The notes: a model not told the origin generated them from the letters alone. Positions 35,825 through 44,967 are shown, counted from the first letter of the stretch. The stretch is DNA of 64,000 bases from a bacterium (GCA_030430075.1 JAUIGN010000010.1:62001-126000); one strand, 5' to 3'. Numbers and translations are program-made.

Positions 35825-36616
35825 ATGACCTGCCCCGTGATCGCATCCAATCAACCGAACCAGACTCGGCGACGCACTCAGACCATGCGGATCGGACCGC
35901 GCGTCGACCGGCAGACCGTGCATCAGCCCGACGCGGCGTTCGTCGAACGGCGTCAGCGGCTCTCCCGCCTGCTGGCGATGTTGATGCTGGTTCCCGCGGC
36001 GCCGGCGATCGCCGTGCTCGTCGTCTTGACGCGACTGACGTCAGAGGGTCCCGGCATCTATCGACAACGGCGGGTCGGATATCGGGGGCGGGAATTCGTC
36101 ATGCTGAAGATCCGCACGATGCGGCAGAATGCCGAGGCGGAATCGGGACCTGTGTGGGCCGCCAAGAACGATTGTCGAGCGACGTTCCTGGGGAAGTTCC
36201 TCCGACGTGTTCACCTGGACGAATTGCCCCAGCTGCTAAACGTGGTCCGCGGCGAGATGTGTCTGGTGGGCCCGCGGCCTGAACGTCCCGAGATCGTTGC
36301 CCGGCTGCGACAACAAGTGCCCGGCTACGACGATCGGTTGGCTGTCCCGCCGGGGATCGCCGGACTGGCTCAATTGCGGCAAGGGGCCGATGTCGATCTG
36401 GAAACCGTGATGGCCAAACAGTCGCTCGATCTGGCGTACATCAGTCGCGTGACATCCGTTCCCTTTCTGGATCTGCGGATTCTCCTGGCGACCGGACTGA
36501 TGGTGGTGGGGTTCACTCGCGAAACCGCCACCAAAACATTCGGTCTGGATCGTCTTCAACCGGTGGCGATTGCCGAACCGTCGGCGGCGAGCATCGCTGG
36601 TCGGCAAGCAGCGTAG
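35825..36616 (+). CDS. Initiating sugar-phosphate transferase (WcaJ/Bac_transf-like)
   Basis: About 263 residues from the ATG at 35825; in-frame starts at 35792 (TTG) and 35885 (ATG) are alternatives, and none has a good ribosome-binding site. A membrane helix (RLLAMLMLVPAAPAIAVLVVL) is followed by the Bac_transf domain: GPGIYRQRRVGYRGREFVMLKIRTM, GKFLRRVHLDELPQLLNVVRGEM, LVGPRPERPEIV and PGIAGLAQL. It should transfer the first sugar phosphate to undecaprenyl phosphate, starting the repeat unit. It is the last gene of the locus. Confidence 0.93.
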   Translation: MTCPVIASNQPNQTRRRTQTMRIGPRVDRQTVHQPDAAFVERRQRLSRLLAMLMLVPAAPAIAVLVVLTRLTSEGPGIYRQRRVGYRGREFVMLKIRTMRQNAEAESGPVWAAKNDCRATFLGKFLRRVHLDELPQLLNVVRGEMCLVGPRPERPEIVARLRQQVPGYDDRLAVPPGIAGLAQLRQGADVDLETVMAKQSLDLAYISRVTSVPFLDLRILLATGLMVVGFTRETATKTFGLDRLQPVAIAEPSAASIAGRQAA

Positions 36617-36624
36617 TCCGTAGT

Positions 36625-36655
36625 TCATGCTGTGCATGACGCGATGCGCCCTGCC
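36625..36655. repeat. TCATGC-TGCATGACGC dispersed palindromic motif
   Basis: The segment around TCATGCTGTGCATGACGCG, followed by ATGCGCCCTG, matches the core of the 123-base repeat at 11997 and 12190, with only a few changes. Confidence 0.7.
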
Positions 36656-36717
36656 CATTTTTTGGAATCTCGTGTGTTCTACGGCAGTTACCTCTATGCT
36701 GTCGGGGTGGAAACGTA

Positions 36718-36774
36718 GGAATTGGAGACCTTCGGTCAGCCGTTTCGGCGGGGTCGGAGACCTGCGCCGAGCAT
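36718..36774 (-). repeat. 25-base-period repeat family, copy B (single unit plus tail)
   Basis: On the minus strand one unit (GCGCAGGTCTCCGACC) is followed by the tail CCGAAACGGCTGACCGAAGG and TCTCCAATTCC, as at 34372-34407 and 48631-48667. Confidence 0.85.
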
Positions 36775-36799
36775 GCTTCATCCGGAATGCAGAGCATGA

Positions 36800-36851
36800 C
36801 CTCCGGAACTGGTGTCAAAGCCTTGCCTCCGGAACCGGCGTCGCAGCCTTG
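36800..36851. repeat. 26-base tandem repeat, two copies
   Basis: Two adjacent units begin cctccggaac and end agccttg, differing at a few central positions. They lie just past the 3' end of the HEAT-repeat gene. Confidence 0.8.
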
Positions 36852-36864
36852 GTTCCCTCCACCC

Positions 36865-39009
36865 CTATTTCGGAATAGGCAACAAGATCAAGGCGTTTTC
36901 GGCGAACGTCGCCTCGCCCGCTTTCCCATCGATGCGATACTGAATCTTCAGTCGCTTCACGATGCCGGGTGCCGGATCTCCGCCTAAACTGGCGTTGTAG
37001 GTTGCTTCAGGCAGCGTAATTACGGGCAGGCTACCCGCATGCTTGCGCACCGTTGCCGTGACATCCCGCTGCGTCGAGCCGTTCCCGTATTCCGCCTTGA
37101 CGATCTCCAGTTTAACGCGCGCCAATCCGGCGCCGTCGAGTAGCTTGCGGAGCTCGGTTCCTTGACTGCCGATCTTTTGGGCAATCACCAGAGCGGCCTG
37201 CGTGGCGCTGGCCTTCAGGTCGTCGTTCTCCAGAATGTGGATCGCCAGTCGCAACGCGGCCGGGCTGGGATGCAGGGTCAGCACGTCCAGCACCAACTGT
37301 TGTTCGGCTGGCTGGGTAGCAATCATGTAAGCCTGTCGGCACATGTCGACCCGCTGCTGTTCCGGCATGGCGAACTTGCGGGCCAACCCGAGATAGCCAC
37401 GCAGCGCCCGAATCTGGTACTTGCGGCTTGGCGCATGCTGGGCCAGGTCGAGCAGCACTGGAGCGGCCTCGACGCCATTCCATTTTCCCAACAGCCGGCT
37501 GGCCGCATCCTGTTGCTGGTCGTCGTCGCTCTTGGCGGCGGCTCCCAATGTTTGCAGCGACTTCGTGCCGCCGACCTCCGCGAGGGTTTCCAGCAAGGGA
37601 GTGGTCGCGGTGGAGGGTGCGGTGGCCAGGGCCGTGGCCAGTTGCGTGGCACACGCCTCGCGATCCGGCATACGAACTGCCGCTGCCCGGAGCGCCAGTC
37701 GTGCGGTGGCCGCATCGGCAGGATGGCGGGGCGAAACAGCCTCCGCGATCAGCTCGTCCAAGTCCGCCAACATGACCGTCTCGCCGAGCGCTTTGAGGGC
37801 CGCGTGGCGGACTTCCGGTGACTGGTTTTGTAAGGCCTCGCGGAGTATTCCGACGGCGTTGATCCGCCGCGCGCCGACCAACTCGATGAGCAGCGGATAG
37901 CCCATGCCTTCCGCCGTCGGGAGCAAGGCAACGATCCGGGCGTCAACGCCTTCGCCTGGCAAGTCGAACAAGGTCGTCTTCGCGGCCTTGGCGAGTTCTG
38001 CATCGGCGCCGGTTGCGATGTCGAGCAACGGAGCCAGACAGGAAACATCTCCCACAGTCCCCAAGGCATCGATGGCAGCCAGCCGCACTTGCTTCGGTCC
38101 GTCCGATGCCGCATCCAGGATGGCGGCCACGTCAACCGTCTCTTTCCGATCGGCCATCGCGCGGACCAGCAACGCCGCCCGCGCGGGCGCCGCCCGACGC
38201 AGTTCGGCAGCCAAGGCGGCGTCGATTTCACTTCCGGAAAACTCGCGCGCGACCATCAATCCCAACTGAAAGAAGCGCTTGTCCGGTGAACGGAATTGCT
38301 CGACAAGCAAGGGGATGCCTGCCTGCCGGCGAGCCAGAATCGCGCCGCGCGTGGCTTCGATGATCCGTTGCTGGGGAACCTCTGCCTGCCGCACTTGATC
38401 GTAGAGGGCAACCGCCTGCGATAAATCGCCCCCGCCGGCCAACTGTTCCGCACAGACGACAAGTCCCTCGGCGACCGCCGAGCGAACCGGCTGGTTGGCA
38501 GTGTCCAAGGCGGCTTTCAGCGAAGCAATCGCAGCCCCGCTGCCGACCTGCCCCAAGGCGACTGCCGCTGCAGCGGCCACGTCGTCATCCCGGCTGGCCA
38601 AATGGGTTGTCAGCAGTTCGACGGCCTGGGCATCACGACGTACTCCCAACGAATTGAGCACCCCAATCAACAGCTTGCCTTGCAATGAGGCAGTCGCTTC
38701 GCGCAAGGCGTTCGCGGCATCCGGCCCGGGAATTGCTTCCAAGGCAATGCGGGCCCACGAAGCCAATTGGGGGTCTTGCAACAGGGGGGCCAGGTCGGCG
38801 ACGGCGGCGCTCGAACCGTGAATCGCCAGTTTCTTGCAGGTGACGGCCTTGGTGGCTGCCGGGGCGTCCGAGCGGAGGATTGCCAACAATGGCTGCTCTG
38901 CGGGCGACGGTTCATCCGCGCCCGCGATGGCCGGCGCAGACCTCGCGGCGCCCACGAGGATTGTGGCCAGAACGACGATCAGGGGAAGCCAGGGCTGTGA
39001 TGTTTTCAT
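36865..39009 (-). CDS. Exported HEAT-repeat protein
   Basis: 714 residues from the ATG at 39009 (MKTSQPWLPLIVVLATILVGAARSAPAIAG), which gives a clear signal peptide; an earlier in-frame start would add an unlikely Ser/Thr-rich extension. The rest is a long alpha-solenoid of HEAT/PBS-lyase-like repeats, for instance DDDVAAAAAVALGQVGSGAA, PKQVRLAAIDALGTVGDVSC and SPEVRHAALKALGETVML. Such solenoids bind partner proteins. Its partner and process are unknown. It lies 116 bases downstream of a Gfo/Idh gene on the same strand. Confidence 0.85.
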   Translation of the reverse strand: MKTSQPWLPLIVVLATILVGAARSAPAIAGADEPSPAEQPLLAILRSDAPAATKAVTCKKLAIHGSSAAVADLAPLLQDPQLASWARIALEAIPGPDAANALREATASLQGKLLIGVLNSLGVRRDAQAVELLTTHLASRDDDVAAAAAVALGQVGSGAAIASLKAALDTANQPVRSAVAEGLVVCAEQLAGGGDLSQAVALYDQVRQAEVPQQRIIEATRGAILARRQAGIPLLVEQFRSPDKRFFQLGLMVAREFSGSEIDAALAAELRRAAPARAALLVRAMADRKETVDVAAILDAASDGPKQVRLAAIDALGTVGDVSCLAPLLDIATGADAELAKAAKTTLFDLPGEGVDARIVALLPTAEGMGYPLLIELVGARRINAVGILREALQNQSPEVRHAALKALGETVMLADLDELIAEAVSPRHPADAATARLALRAAAVRMPDREACATQLATALATAPSTATTPLLETLAEVGGTKSLQTLGAAAKSDDDQQQDAASRLLGKWNGVEAAPVLLDLAQHAPSRKYQIRALRGYLGLARKFAMPEQQRVDMCRQAYMIATQPAEQQLVLDVLTLHPSPAALRLAIHILENDDLKASATQAALVIAQKIGSQGTELRKLLDGAGLARVKLEIVKAEYGNGSTQRDVTATVRKHAGSLPVITLPEATYNASLGGDPAPGIVKRLKIQYRIDGKAGEATFAENALILLPIPK

Positions 39010-39125
39010 GGTATCGGTCCGGGAGGTAGAGGACGAGAGGGATGACGCGGTGTTCAAGTAGCTCGGTCGGCGCCGGGTCGTGCGGTGCCAAGCCGTCGTC
39101 GTCGAAGCAATTTCATCGCCGCCGG

Positions 39126-40412
39126 TTACAGCCGCCACGGCTCGCGGAGCGCTTCGGAACGCAAGCGGTTCGCCTCCTCGTCGTCAATGAACGTGTGATT
39201 CACATTGTCGTATTTGACCTGCCGATTGAGGTGCAGGGCGATGTTGGCCGCATGGCAGGCTATGTGGGCATTGCAGGCCGCGTCGGCGTTTCCCTTGGTC
39301 TGACCGCGCGACTTCACACAGTCCAGGAAATCGCGCACGTGGAACGTTGCCGGGTAGCCTCCAATTTCAGCAACCGTTCTTCCGGCCAGCAGTGCGGGAG
39401 AACTCAAGACCAGCTTGCCGCTGTCACCTGCTTCCACCCAGCCGGTTTCTCCTTCGAACCGGACCGGGCAAGAGCCCAGCGGAATCCAACCTTTTTCTCG
39501 GAAGATCAATTCCACTCCGTTTTCGTAGCGGGCGACGATTTCTCCGTCGGCGGGTGCGTTGTATTCGACGGGAGGCAGGCAATCATCGACGGCCCACTGG
39601 CACAGGTCGACGCAATGGGAACCCCACTCGAGGACGCCGCCGCCGACAAGACCGCCTCCCTTCTCGAAGTTGAATCCGTCCAGCAACTTGGCATTGAACG
39701 GTCGCCAGGCCGCCGGTCCCAGATACATGTCCCAATCCACGACGTCCTTGTCCGGCTCCGGCTGCGCGGGCAGCCAGCCGCTCATCATGGCTTGCATGCC
39801 GGCCGGATGCGCGTAGACGCGCTTGAGCTTGCCCAGTTTTCCGGTGCGCGCCAGTTCGCACGCGAAGGCGAAGTGGGGCAGGTTTCTGCGTTGCGTCCCC
39901 GCTTGGAAGACGCGCGCGGTGCGTCGCATCGTCTCCGCCAGGATGAGGCTTTGCGCGATATTCTTGGTGACCGGCTTTTCGCAGTACATATCCTTTCCGG
40001 CCTTGGCTGCGGTCATGGCGGCCGTGGCGTGCCAGTTGGGGCCCGTCGCAATCAGCACCGCATCAATATCTTGACGGTCCAAGAGATCCCGGAAGTCGCG
40101 AATCATGTCGCAGCCTTCGGTACCGTACTTCGTATCGACGATCTTCTTGACTGCCTGGCGGCGTTTTTCCTTGATGTCGCAAACGGCGACGAACTGAACG
40201 TCCGACTGGTCCAGGAAGCAGCCAAGGTCATACGTCCCCCGATTTCCAATCCCAATCCCGCCAACCACAATCCGCTCGCTGGGGGCGGCAGTCCCGTTCA
40301 AACCCAAGGCAGAACCGGGAATGATGGTGGGGGCAATGGCGGCAGCACTGCCGGTCGCCACGGCGGTTTGCAAAAACCGCCGTCGATGAAGTTGCCTTTG
40401 CTTCTGCGACAT
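39126..40412 (-). CDS. Tat-exported Gfo/Idh/MocA-family oxidoreductase
   Basis: 428 residues from the ATG at 40412. A twin-arginine-type signal (RRRFLQTAVATGSAAAIAPTIIPG) precedes the NAD(P)-binding Rossmann domain (VVGGIGIGNRG, VAVCDIKEKRRQAVKK) and the family EKPVTKN motif. The C-terminal domain includes GGGVLEWGSHCVDLCQWA. Exported Gfo/Idh enzymes are numerous in Planctomycetes and are thought to oxidise sugars or cyclitols; the substrate is unknown. Confidence 0.92.
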   Translation of the reverse strand: MSQKQRQLHRRRFLQTAVATGSAAAIAPTIIPGSALGLNGTAAPSERIVVGGIGIGNRGTYDLGCFLDQSDVQFVAVCDIKEKRRQAVKKIVDTKYGTEGCDMIRDFRDLLDRQDIDAVLIATGPNWHATAAMTAAKAGKDMYCEKPVTKNIAQSLILAETMRRTARVFQAGTQRRNLPHFAFACELARTGKLGKLKRVYAHPAGMQAMMSGWLPAQPEPDKDVVDWDMYLGPAAWRPFNAKLLDGFNFEKGGGLVGGGVLEWGSHCVDLCQWAVDDCLPPVEYNAPADGEIVARYENGVELIFREKGWIPLGSCPVRFEGETGWVEAGDSGKLVLSSPALLAGRTVAEIGGYPATFHVRDFLDCVKSRGQTKGNADAACNAHIACHAANIALHLNRQVKYDNVNHTFIDDEEANRLRSEALREPWRL

Positions 40413-40559
40413 AACGCTTCTCCTCGTCGTGGGGATGAAATGCGCACTGACGACGCGCCGCAGGGACGATGGGCCGCCCCGATATCGCGGTAGGAAGTCA
40501 GCATACTCCTGGCGGCAGGCCGAATCCACACCGCCGGCCAGTCAACAGCCGGCGGCATG

Positions 40560-40844
40560 CTATCGTGAGGCCAGGTAGATCACACCGGCGATCAGTGCCA
40601 GGTGCAGCACGGCAGCCAGCCAGCAGACGATTCGGAAGACCGGCTTCTGGGTCTTGTGGCGGAAGGTCGTCTGTGCCAGCAGGGCCCCCGGCCAACCGCC
40701 CAGCCACGCCAGCAAGTGGAGTCGTCGCTCGGCCACGCGGCGCCCGCCGGACCGCGCCCGCCGCTTGTCGAACCCGTAAATGGCGAATGCAACGAGGCTC
40801 AAACCGCTCACCATCGTCAGATAGACGAACAGGAAATATTTCAT
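40560..40844 (-). CDS. DUF1294-family small membrane protein
   Basis: 94 residues from the ATG at 40844. It has two or three membrane segments (YFLFVYLTMVSGLSLVAFAIY and IVCWLAAVLHLALIAGVIYL) around a basic cytoplasmic loop, with the DUF1294 signatures YGFDKRRA, RVAERRLHLLAWLGGWPGAL and FRHKTQKP. The family has no established function. Confidence 0.88.
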   Translation of the reverse strand: MKYFLFVYLTMVSGLSLVAFAIYGFDKRRARSGGRRVAERRLHLLAWLGGWPGALLAQTTFRHKTQKPVFRIVCWLAAVLHLALIAGVIYLASR

Positions 40845-41251
40845 GCCGGGCGCGCGCCGTGGACCTGACTGGGTTCGTTCAACCGCCAGATCATACGTCT
40901 GCGGCGATGATCGGTCGAGGTCGAGAATGTGCACGGGCGTGGCGGCAGGGGCGTGGCATCGGATTGGCCGGCATGCCAGGAACGGGCCGCCGCATCCAGG
41001 TGGCACCGATGTCGCCGCAGACGTCATCCGTCGACCGGGAAAAGGTCGGAAAGCGGTTGAGCGTGCGGTAAGATGACGGACGCGGAAGCAGTTCGAAGCG
41101 AAGAGGCGACGTCCGTGGTGGGTATCTGCAGGGTGGCCTGGGGATGGTCTGCATCGACGCGAGGACCAAGAAGTTTTTCGTTCTGGAGTTTTTTTTCGTG
41201 CCGATCCAGGCGGACAAGGCTCTAGTACCTTGTTGGGAGAACATCGATCTA
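40845..41251. other. Intergenic region before the EF-hand sigma factor
   Basis: About 400 bases between divergent genes. I see no repeat, RNA or convincing promoter; in-frame upstream starts of the sigma-factor gene fall in its right end. Confidence 0.4.
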
Positions 41252-43045
41252 ATGAGTGGGTTTGCAGGTAAGCAACTTGACACGACGCTCGATGTCGCCG
41301 CTGCCGGTGACCCGGAAACGGATGCTGCGCTCCTGGCAAGGTTCGTGGAACGAAAATGTGATTTGGCCTTTGCGAAGCTCGTCGAGCGGCATGGCGTCAT
41401 GGTGATCGGTGTCTGCCGGCGGGTCCTGGTGGACACCGGAGATGCCGAGGATGCTTTTCAGGCGACCTTCATGGTGCTCGCCCGCAAAGCGAAGTCGCTG
41501 CGGACGGCAGCCTCGTTGCCGGCTTGGCTGTACAAGACGGCCTTTCGGATCGCTCTCCGAGCGAGATCGCGCCGTGCGCGCCGCCGGGAACAGCCTTTGG
41601 AGGCAGGACCGATGCTGGAAGATCAGCAAGCACTACAACAGATTACATCTGACCACGAGCGGTCCGTGATGGATGACGAACTGAATCGACTGCCCGAGAA
41701 GTTTCGCTTACCGCTGTTCCTGTGTTGCATCGAAGGCAAGTCTCGGGAAGAAGCGGCGCGCCAGTTGGGGTGGTCGATCGGATCGCTGAAGGGCCGGTTG
41801 GAGCGGGGGCGACGCCTGTTGCGGGGTCGATTGACACTGCGAGGTGTCTCCCTTTCGGTGGCTCTGGCGCTGTGGCTGCGAACGGAGCAGAGCGCGCAGG
41901 CCGCCATTACGTCGCCGCTGGTCGCATCCACGGTTCAAGCGGCCATGCAAGTCGCCGCCAACGGACCAGCACTCGGCTATGTCTCACACGATGCACTACG
42001 TCTAACCCACAGGAGTTTCGCCATCATGAGCACAGGATTCGCCAAAACGGTCGCTTCGACCTTGGCTGCCTTGGGATTGCTGTCCGCCGCCAACGTTTGC
42101 TTCACATTGCCCGCTGCTTCCGGGCTGGACGAAGGAAGCGAGGTGATCATTGCCGCCACCCACGTTGACCAACCGGGGTTCACGTTGGTCGCATTGGACA
42201 ACGACGACCAGGAAGACCCCCGCGCCGACGCGCCGCGTGACGGTGACCGCCGCCGCGACGGCGAGCGGCCACGTGAAACGGGCCAACGGCGTGACGGGGA
42301 TCGGCCCCGCGAAGGCGACCGGCCCCGTGACGGTGACCGGCCGCGCGAGGGTGACCGACCGCGCGAGGGTGACCGCCCGCGTGATGGTGACCGCCCGCGT
42401 GATGGTGACCGCCCGCGTGATGGTGACCGCCCGCGTGATGGAGACCGGCCCCGTGACGGTGACCGGCCGCGGGAAGGCGATCGACCGCGGGAGGGATTTC
42501 GACCCCGCGAAGAAGGCCGTTTTCAACCTCAAACGGAACGAGAAGCGATGCTCTTTCGGATGATCCAGCAACTGCAGCGGGAAGTTGCCGAGATGCGGCG
42601 TGTCCTGCAAACGCAGCGCGGTGATCGGCCACCCGAGCGTGATCGCCCGCGAGCGGAAGTCGGCCCGCCGCCCCGTGGTGGAAATGTCGGCGTGCCACCT
42701 CGCGGCTGGGAGCGGAGTCAGGCCGGCAAGGTCTTCCAAGCCTACGACCGAAATCGCGACCTGCAGGTCACGGTGGAGGAGTGGTTTGCCATGAAGGAAG
42801 GTCTTGGTGAGGGCGACTCGGAACGAAAACGGCTGGAGGCATCTCGCTTCCGGCAAGCCGATCCCAACTCCGATGGCCGCATGACCGTTTCCGAGTTTCT
42901 GTTCTGGTACACCCAGGGCCGCTACCAGCAGGCGCGGGAAGGTGGGCAACCGCGAGGAGATCGCGAGCGGCGTCCCGAGTCGCGACGGGAGGCACCGGAA
43001 CGCGAGCGTTCCAGCCCCCGTGATCGCGAGGACGCGGGGCGTTAG
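41252..43045 (+). CDS. ECF sigma factor fused to membrane segment, DRPRDG repeats and EF-hands
   Basis: About 597 residues from the ATG at 41252; a GTG/ATG start upstream is possible. Region 2 (about 25-85, DTGDAEDAFQATFMVLARKA) and region 4 (about 145-190, CCIEGKSREEAARQLGWSIGS) form a complete sigma factor. A hydrophobic segment (TVASTLAALGLLSAANVCF, about 266-284) follows, then about 16 Asp-Arg-Pro-Arg-[DE]-Gly repeats, a coiled coil (EREAMLFRMIQQLQREVAEM), and two EF-hand loops with full calcium ligands (DRNRDLQVTVEE and DPNSDGRMTVSE). The tail is Arg/Glu-rich. The layout suggests a membrane-tethered sigma factor with a calcium-binding outer domain; control by calcium or by proteolysis is inference. 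Confidence 0.9.
   Translation: MSGFAGKQLDTTLDVAAAGDPETDAALLARFVERKCDLAFAKLVERHGVMVIGVCRRVLVDTGDAEDAFQATFMVLARKAKSLRTAASLPAWLYKTAFRIALRARSRRARRREQPLEAGPMLEDQQALQQITSDHERSVMDDELNRLPEKFRLPLFLCCIEGKSREEAARQLGWSIGSLKGRLERGRRLLRGRLTLRGVSLSVALALWLRTEQSAQAAITSPLVASTVQAAMQVAANGPALGYVSHDALRLTHRSFAIMSTGFAKTVASTLAALGLLSAANVCFTLPAASGLDEGSEVIIAATHVDQPGFTLVALDNDDQEDPRADAPRDGDRRRDGERPRETGQRRDGDRPREGDRPRDGDRPREGDRPREGDRPRDGDRPRDGDRPRDGDRPRDGDRPRDGDRPREGDRPREGFRPREEGRFQPQTEREAMLFRMIQQLQREVAEMRRVLQTQRGDRPPERDRPRAEVGPPPRGGNVGVPPRGWERSQAGKVFQAYDRNRDLQVTVEEWFAMKEGLGEGDSERKRLEASRFRQADPNSDGRMTVSEFLFWYTQGRYQQAREGGQPRGDRERRPESRREAPERERSSPRDREDAGR
42300..42492 (+). repeat. 18-base tandem repeats coding for DRPRDG
   Basis: About ten units of the type cgtgatggtgaccgcccg lie within the sigma-factor gene, some identical in sequence, so recent expansion is likely. 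The length is likely to vary among strains. Confidence 0.9.
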
Positions 43046-43164
43046 GGAACGTGCCAGCAAAGGTTCCCGGTCGCAGCCCCTGCCGCCCGACCGTGGGGGG
43101 CCGGGAGCAACGCCAGGTAGCGCGCCGGCTGCCGGCAATCGTTTGCGATTCGGGCATTCAAAGC

Positions 43165-43209
43165 AACAGGCTCCGTGACCGATCGGGTCGCGGAGCCTGT
43201 TCATCTTTT
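43165..43209 (+). terminator. Rho-independent terminator between convergent genes
   Basis: A 16-base stem (AACAGGCTCCGTGACC / GGTCGCGGAGCCTGTT, one G-T pair) at 43165-43180 and 43186-43201 is followed by CATCTTTT on the plus strand. It should end the sigma-factor transcript and may also act on the convergent lipoprotein gene. Confidence 0.85.
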
Positions 43210-43239
43210 CAATTTCGCGGCCGCCATCGCGGCGACGAA

Positions 43240-43773
43240 TCAGCTCTTGGCGGGTGAAGCAGCTTCCCCATGATCCTCATCGGCCGCTTTCTCACCGGCG
43301 CCCAACTTGCAGCACAGGGGTGCACCCGCGTGCAGTCCGCACTTCTCGCAGACAGCCGCATCTGCTTTGCAGCAGGCCTCGGTGGCGGCGACTTCGCCAC
43401 AGCTCGCGCACAGGGCTTTCCCGGCTAGATCCCCTTCGACCTTGCAGCAGAGTTCGGCCCCCTGGTGCATGCCGCATTTTTCGCACGCTGCGTGGGAATC
43501 GTCACATTTGTGATCGGTTGCCTTCGCCACACCGTGACCACAATCGCCGCAGTACATGGCAACGGGTACCGTCTCGCTGTGTTCGTGCGAGGCATGGTCG
43601 TCATGTCCATCCCCATCGTGGTCGTGGCCTCCCTCGCCATGGTCATGCCCGTGATCGTGCCCATGGTCGCCCTGGCTGGTGTTGCTGCCGGGCCCCGGTT
43701 CGGGTGGAGTGCATCCCCAGCTAACCAGACAAACCATCGTCAGTGCCGCGAACAGCGTCGTCCAGTTCTTCAT
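43240..43773 (-). CDS. His- and Cys-rich metal-binding lipoprotein
   Basis: 177 residues. A lipobox (CLVSWGC, Cys21) marks a lipoprotein. Residues 36-66 are mostly His, Asp and Gly (HGHDHGHDHGEGGHDHDG). The C-terminal half has about 18 Cys in repeated CxxC pairs, including the twin segments CEKCGMHQGAELCCK and CEKCGLHAGAPLCCK. Binding of zinc, copper or nickel in the periplasm is likely from composition; the exact metal and role are unknown. It lies in the same direction as lipA, 300 bases downstream of it. Confidence 0.85.
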   Translation of the reverse strand: MKNWTTLFAALTMVCLVSWGCTPPEPGPGSNTSQGDHGHDHGHDHGEGGHDHDGDGHDDHASHEHSETVPVAMYCGDCGHGVAKATDHKCDDSHAACEKCGMHQGAELCCKVEGDLAGKALCASCGEVAATEACCKADAAVCEKCGLHAGAPLCCKLGAGEKAADEDHGEAASPAKS

Positions 43774-44073
43774 CGTGTTACGTCTCCCTCGTTTCGTGTG
43801 GTTGATATGTCTTCAATCTCTCTAGCTTACACGCTGGCCACACTTTTCGTGAAGGGGCAGCGGCGCCCAAGTTTCCCACCGAAAGGGTGGGCAGTCAGGC
43901 GTGTGGCGGTCGCAGACGGCGGAAGTAAACAGCTCCTGCACGATCATGGCGAGGCTCTGTCCGGCGGTTCCCATTTCAATCGACCGCCGGAGTGGGTCGC
44001 CTGATTGGGTGATTCGGGCTTCTGGGGAAGCAACCGGTCCCTGGCCGATCGCGGACATTGCCACGACATCGCA
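43774..44073. other. Gap between lipA and the metal-binding lipoprotein gene
   Basis: A minus-strand frame of 80 codons (43822-44064, GTG start, ATG at 44058) begins 10 bases after the lipA stop. It encodes two Cys and a possible amphipathic helix but has no ribosome-binding site or known domain, so it is not called a gene. Confidence 0.35.
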
Positions 44074-44967
44074 CTACGCGGTTTCCGCCATATCGCGGGC
44101 GTGGTAGCTGCTTCGTACGAAGGGGCCGCTGGCGACTTTCTTGAACCCCATGCTTCGCGCCGCCTGTCCCAGTTCCTCGAATTCTTCGGGGGGGACGTAA
44201 CGTTCCACCGGCAGCGAACGGCTCGACGGCTGCAAGTATTGGCCCAAGGTGAGGAAGTCGCAACCGTGTTCACGCAGATCGGCCAGCACGTCAAACAGCT
44301 CCTGGCGCGTTTCCCCGAGTCCCAGCATGAGCCCACTCTTGATTCGGATCGCCGGGTTGCCCTGTTGGACGCGTTGCAACAATTCGAGCGTCCAGCGGTA
44401 CTCCGACTTGGGTCCGCGAACGCGGCGATAGAGGCGGGGAACGGTCTCGGTATTGTGGTTGAACACGTCGGGTGCCGATTCGACCACGCGGTCGAGTGCT
44501 TCCGGGTGGCCGACGAAATCTGGGGTAAGAACCTCAATCGAGGCGCCCGTTCGTTCGCGCACGGCCACGACGCACCGGAAGAAGTGCTCGGCACCATGGT
44601 CTGGCAGATCGTCGCGGGTTACGGAGGTAATGACCACATGCTTGAGCCCCATCCGGTGAGCTGCTTCAGCGACCCGGGCCGGTTCATCGTCCTCCAGCGC
44701 CTCGGGACGTCCGCGCGAGACGGCACAAAATCCGCAAGGACGTGTACAGACGTTGCCCAGGATCATGAACGTCGCCGTCTTCTGCGAATAGCACTCCATG
44801 CGGTTGGGGCACTTGGCATTCTCGCAGACCGTCTCCAGCTTCAGCTCGTCCAACACGTGCGAGGTAAAGTGGTTCGAGTTTCCGCGCGGGACCGGCCGTT
44901 TGAGCCATTTGGGCAGCCGGCGGGGAGGCTCCGTGACGATTGGCAACGCAACAGACGTCGGTGACAT
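44074..44967 (-). CDS. lipA: Lipoyl synthase
   Basis: 297 residues from the ATG at 44967; an in-frame GTG lies two codons upstream. LipA is a radical-SAM enzyme that inserts two sulfurs into octanoyl groups. The auxiliary cluster CX4CX5C is C48, C53, C59 (CENAKCPNRMEC) and the radical-SAM cluster CxxxCxxC is C74, C78, C81 (CTRPCGFC). GLMLGLGETRQE, LTLGQYLQPS and the C-terminal FVRSSYHA with the cluster-ligating serine are also present. lipB is not in the window. Confidence 0.97.
   Translation of the reverse strand: MSPTSVALPIVTEPPRRLPKWLKRPVPRGNSNHFTSHVLDELKLETVCENAKCPNRMECYSQKTATFMILGNVCTRPCGFCAVSRGRPEALEDDEPARVAEAAHRMGLKHVVITSVTRDDLPDHGAEHFFRCVVAVRERTGASIEVLTPDFVGHPEALDRVVESAPDVFNHNTETVPRLYRRVRGPKSEYRWTLELLQRVQQGNPAIRIKSGLMLGLGETRQELFDVLADLREHGCDFLTLGQYLQPSSRSLPVERYVPPEEFEELGQAARSMGFKKVASGPFVRSSYHARDMAETA

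Noticed and set aside
42300..42492. CRISPR-like or minisatellite array outside genes
   Set aside because: The 18-base units are in frame and encode DRPRDG in the sigma-factor protein.
43822..44064. 80-codon minus-strand frame after lipA
   Set aside because: There is no ribosome-binding site, domain or supporting neighbour, although it begins only 10 bases after lipA.
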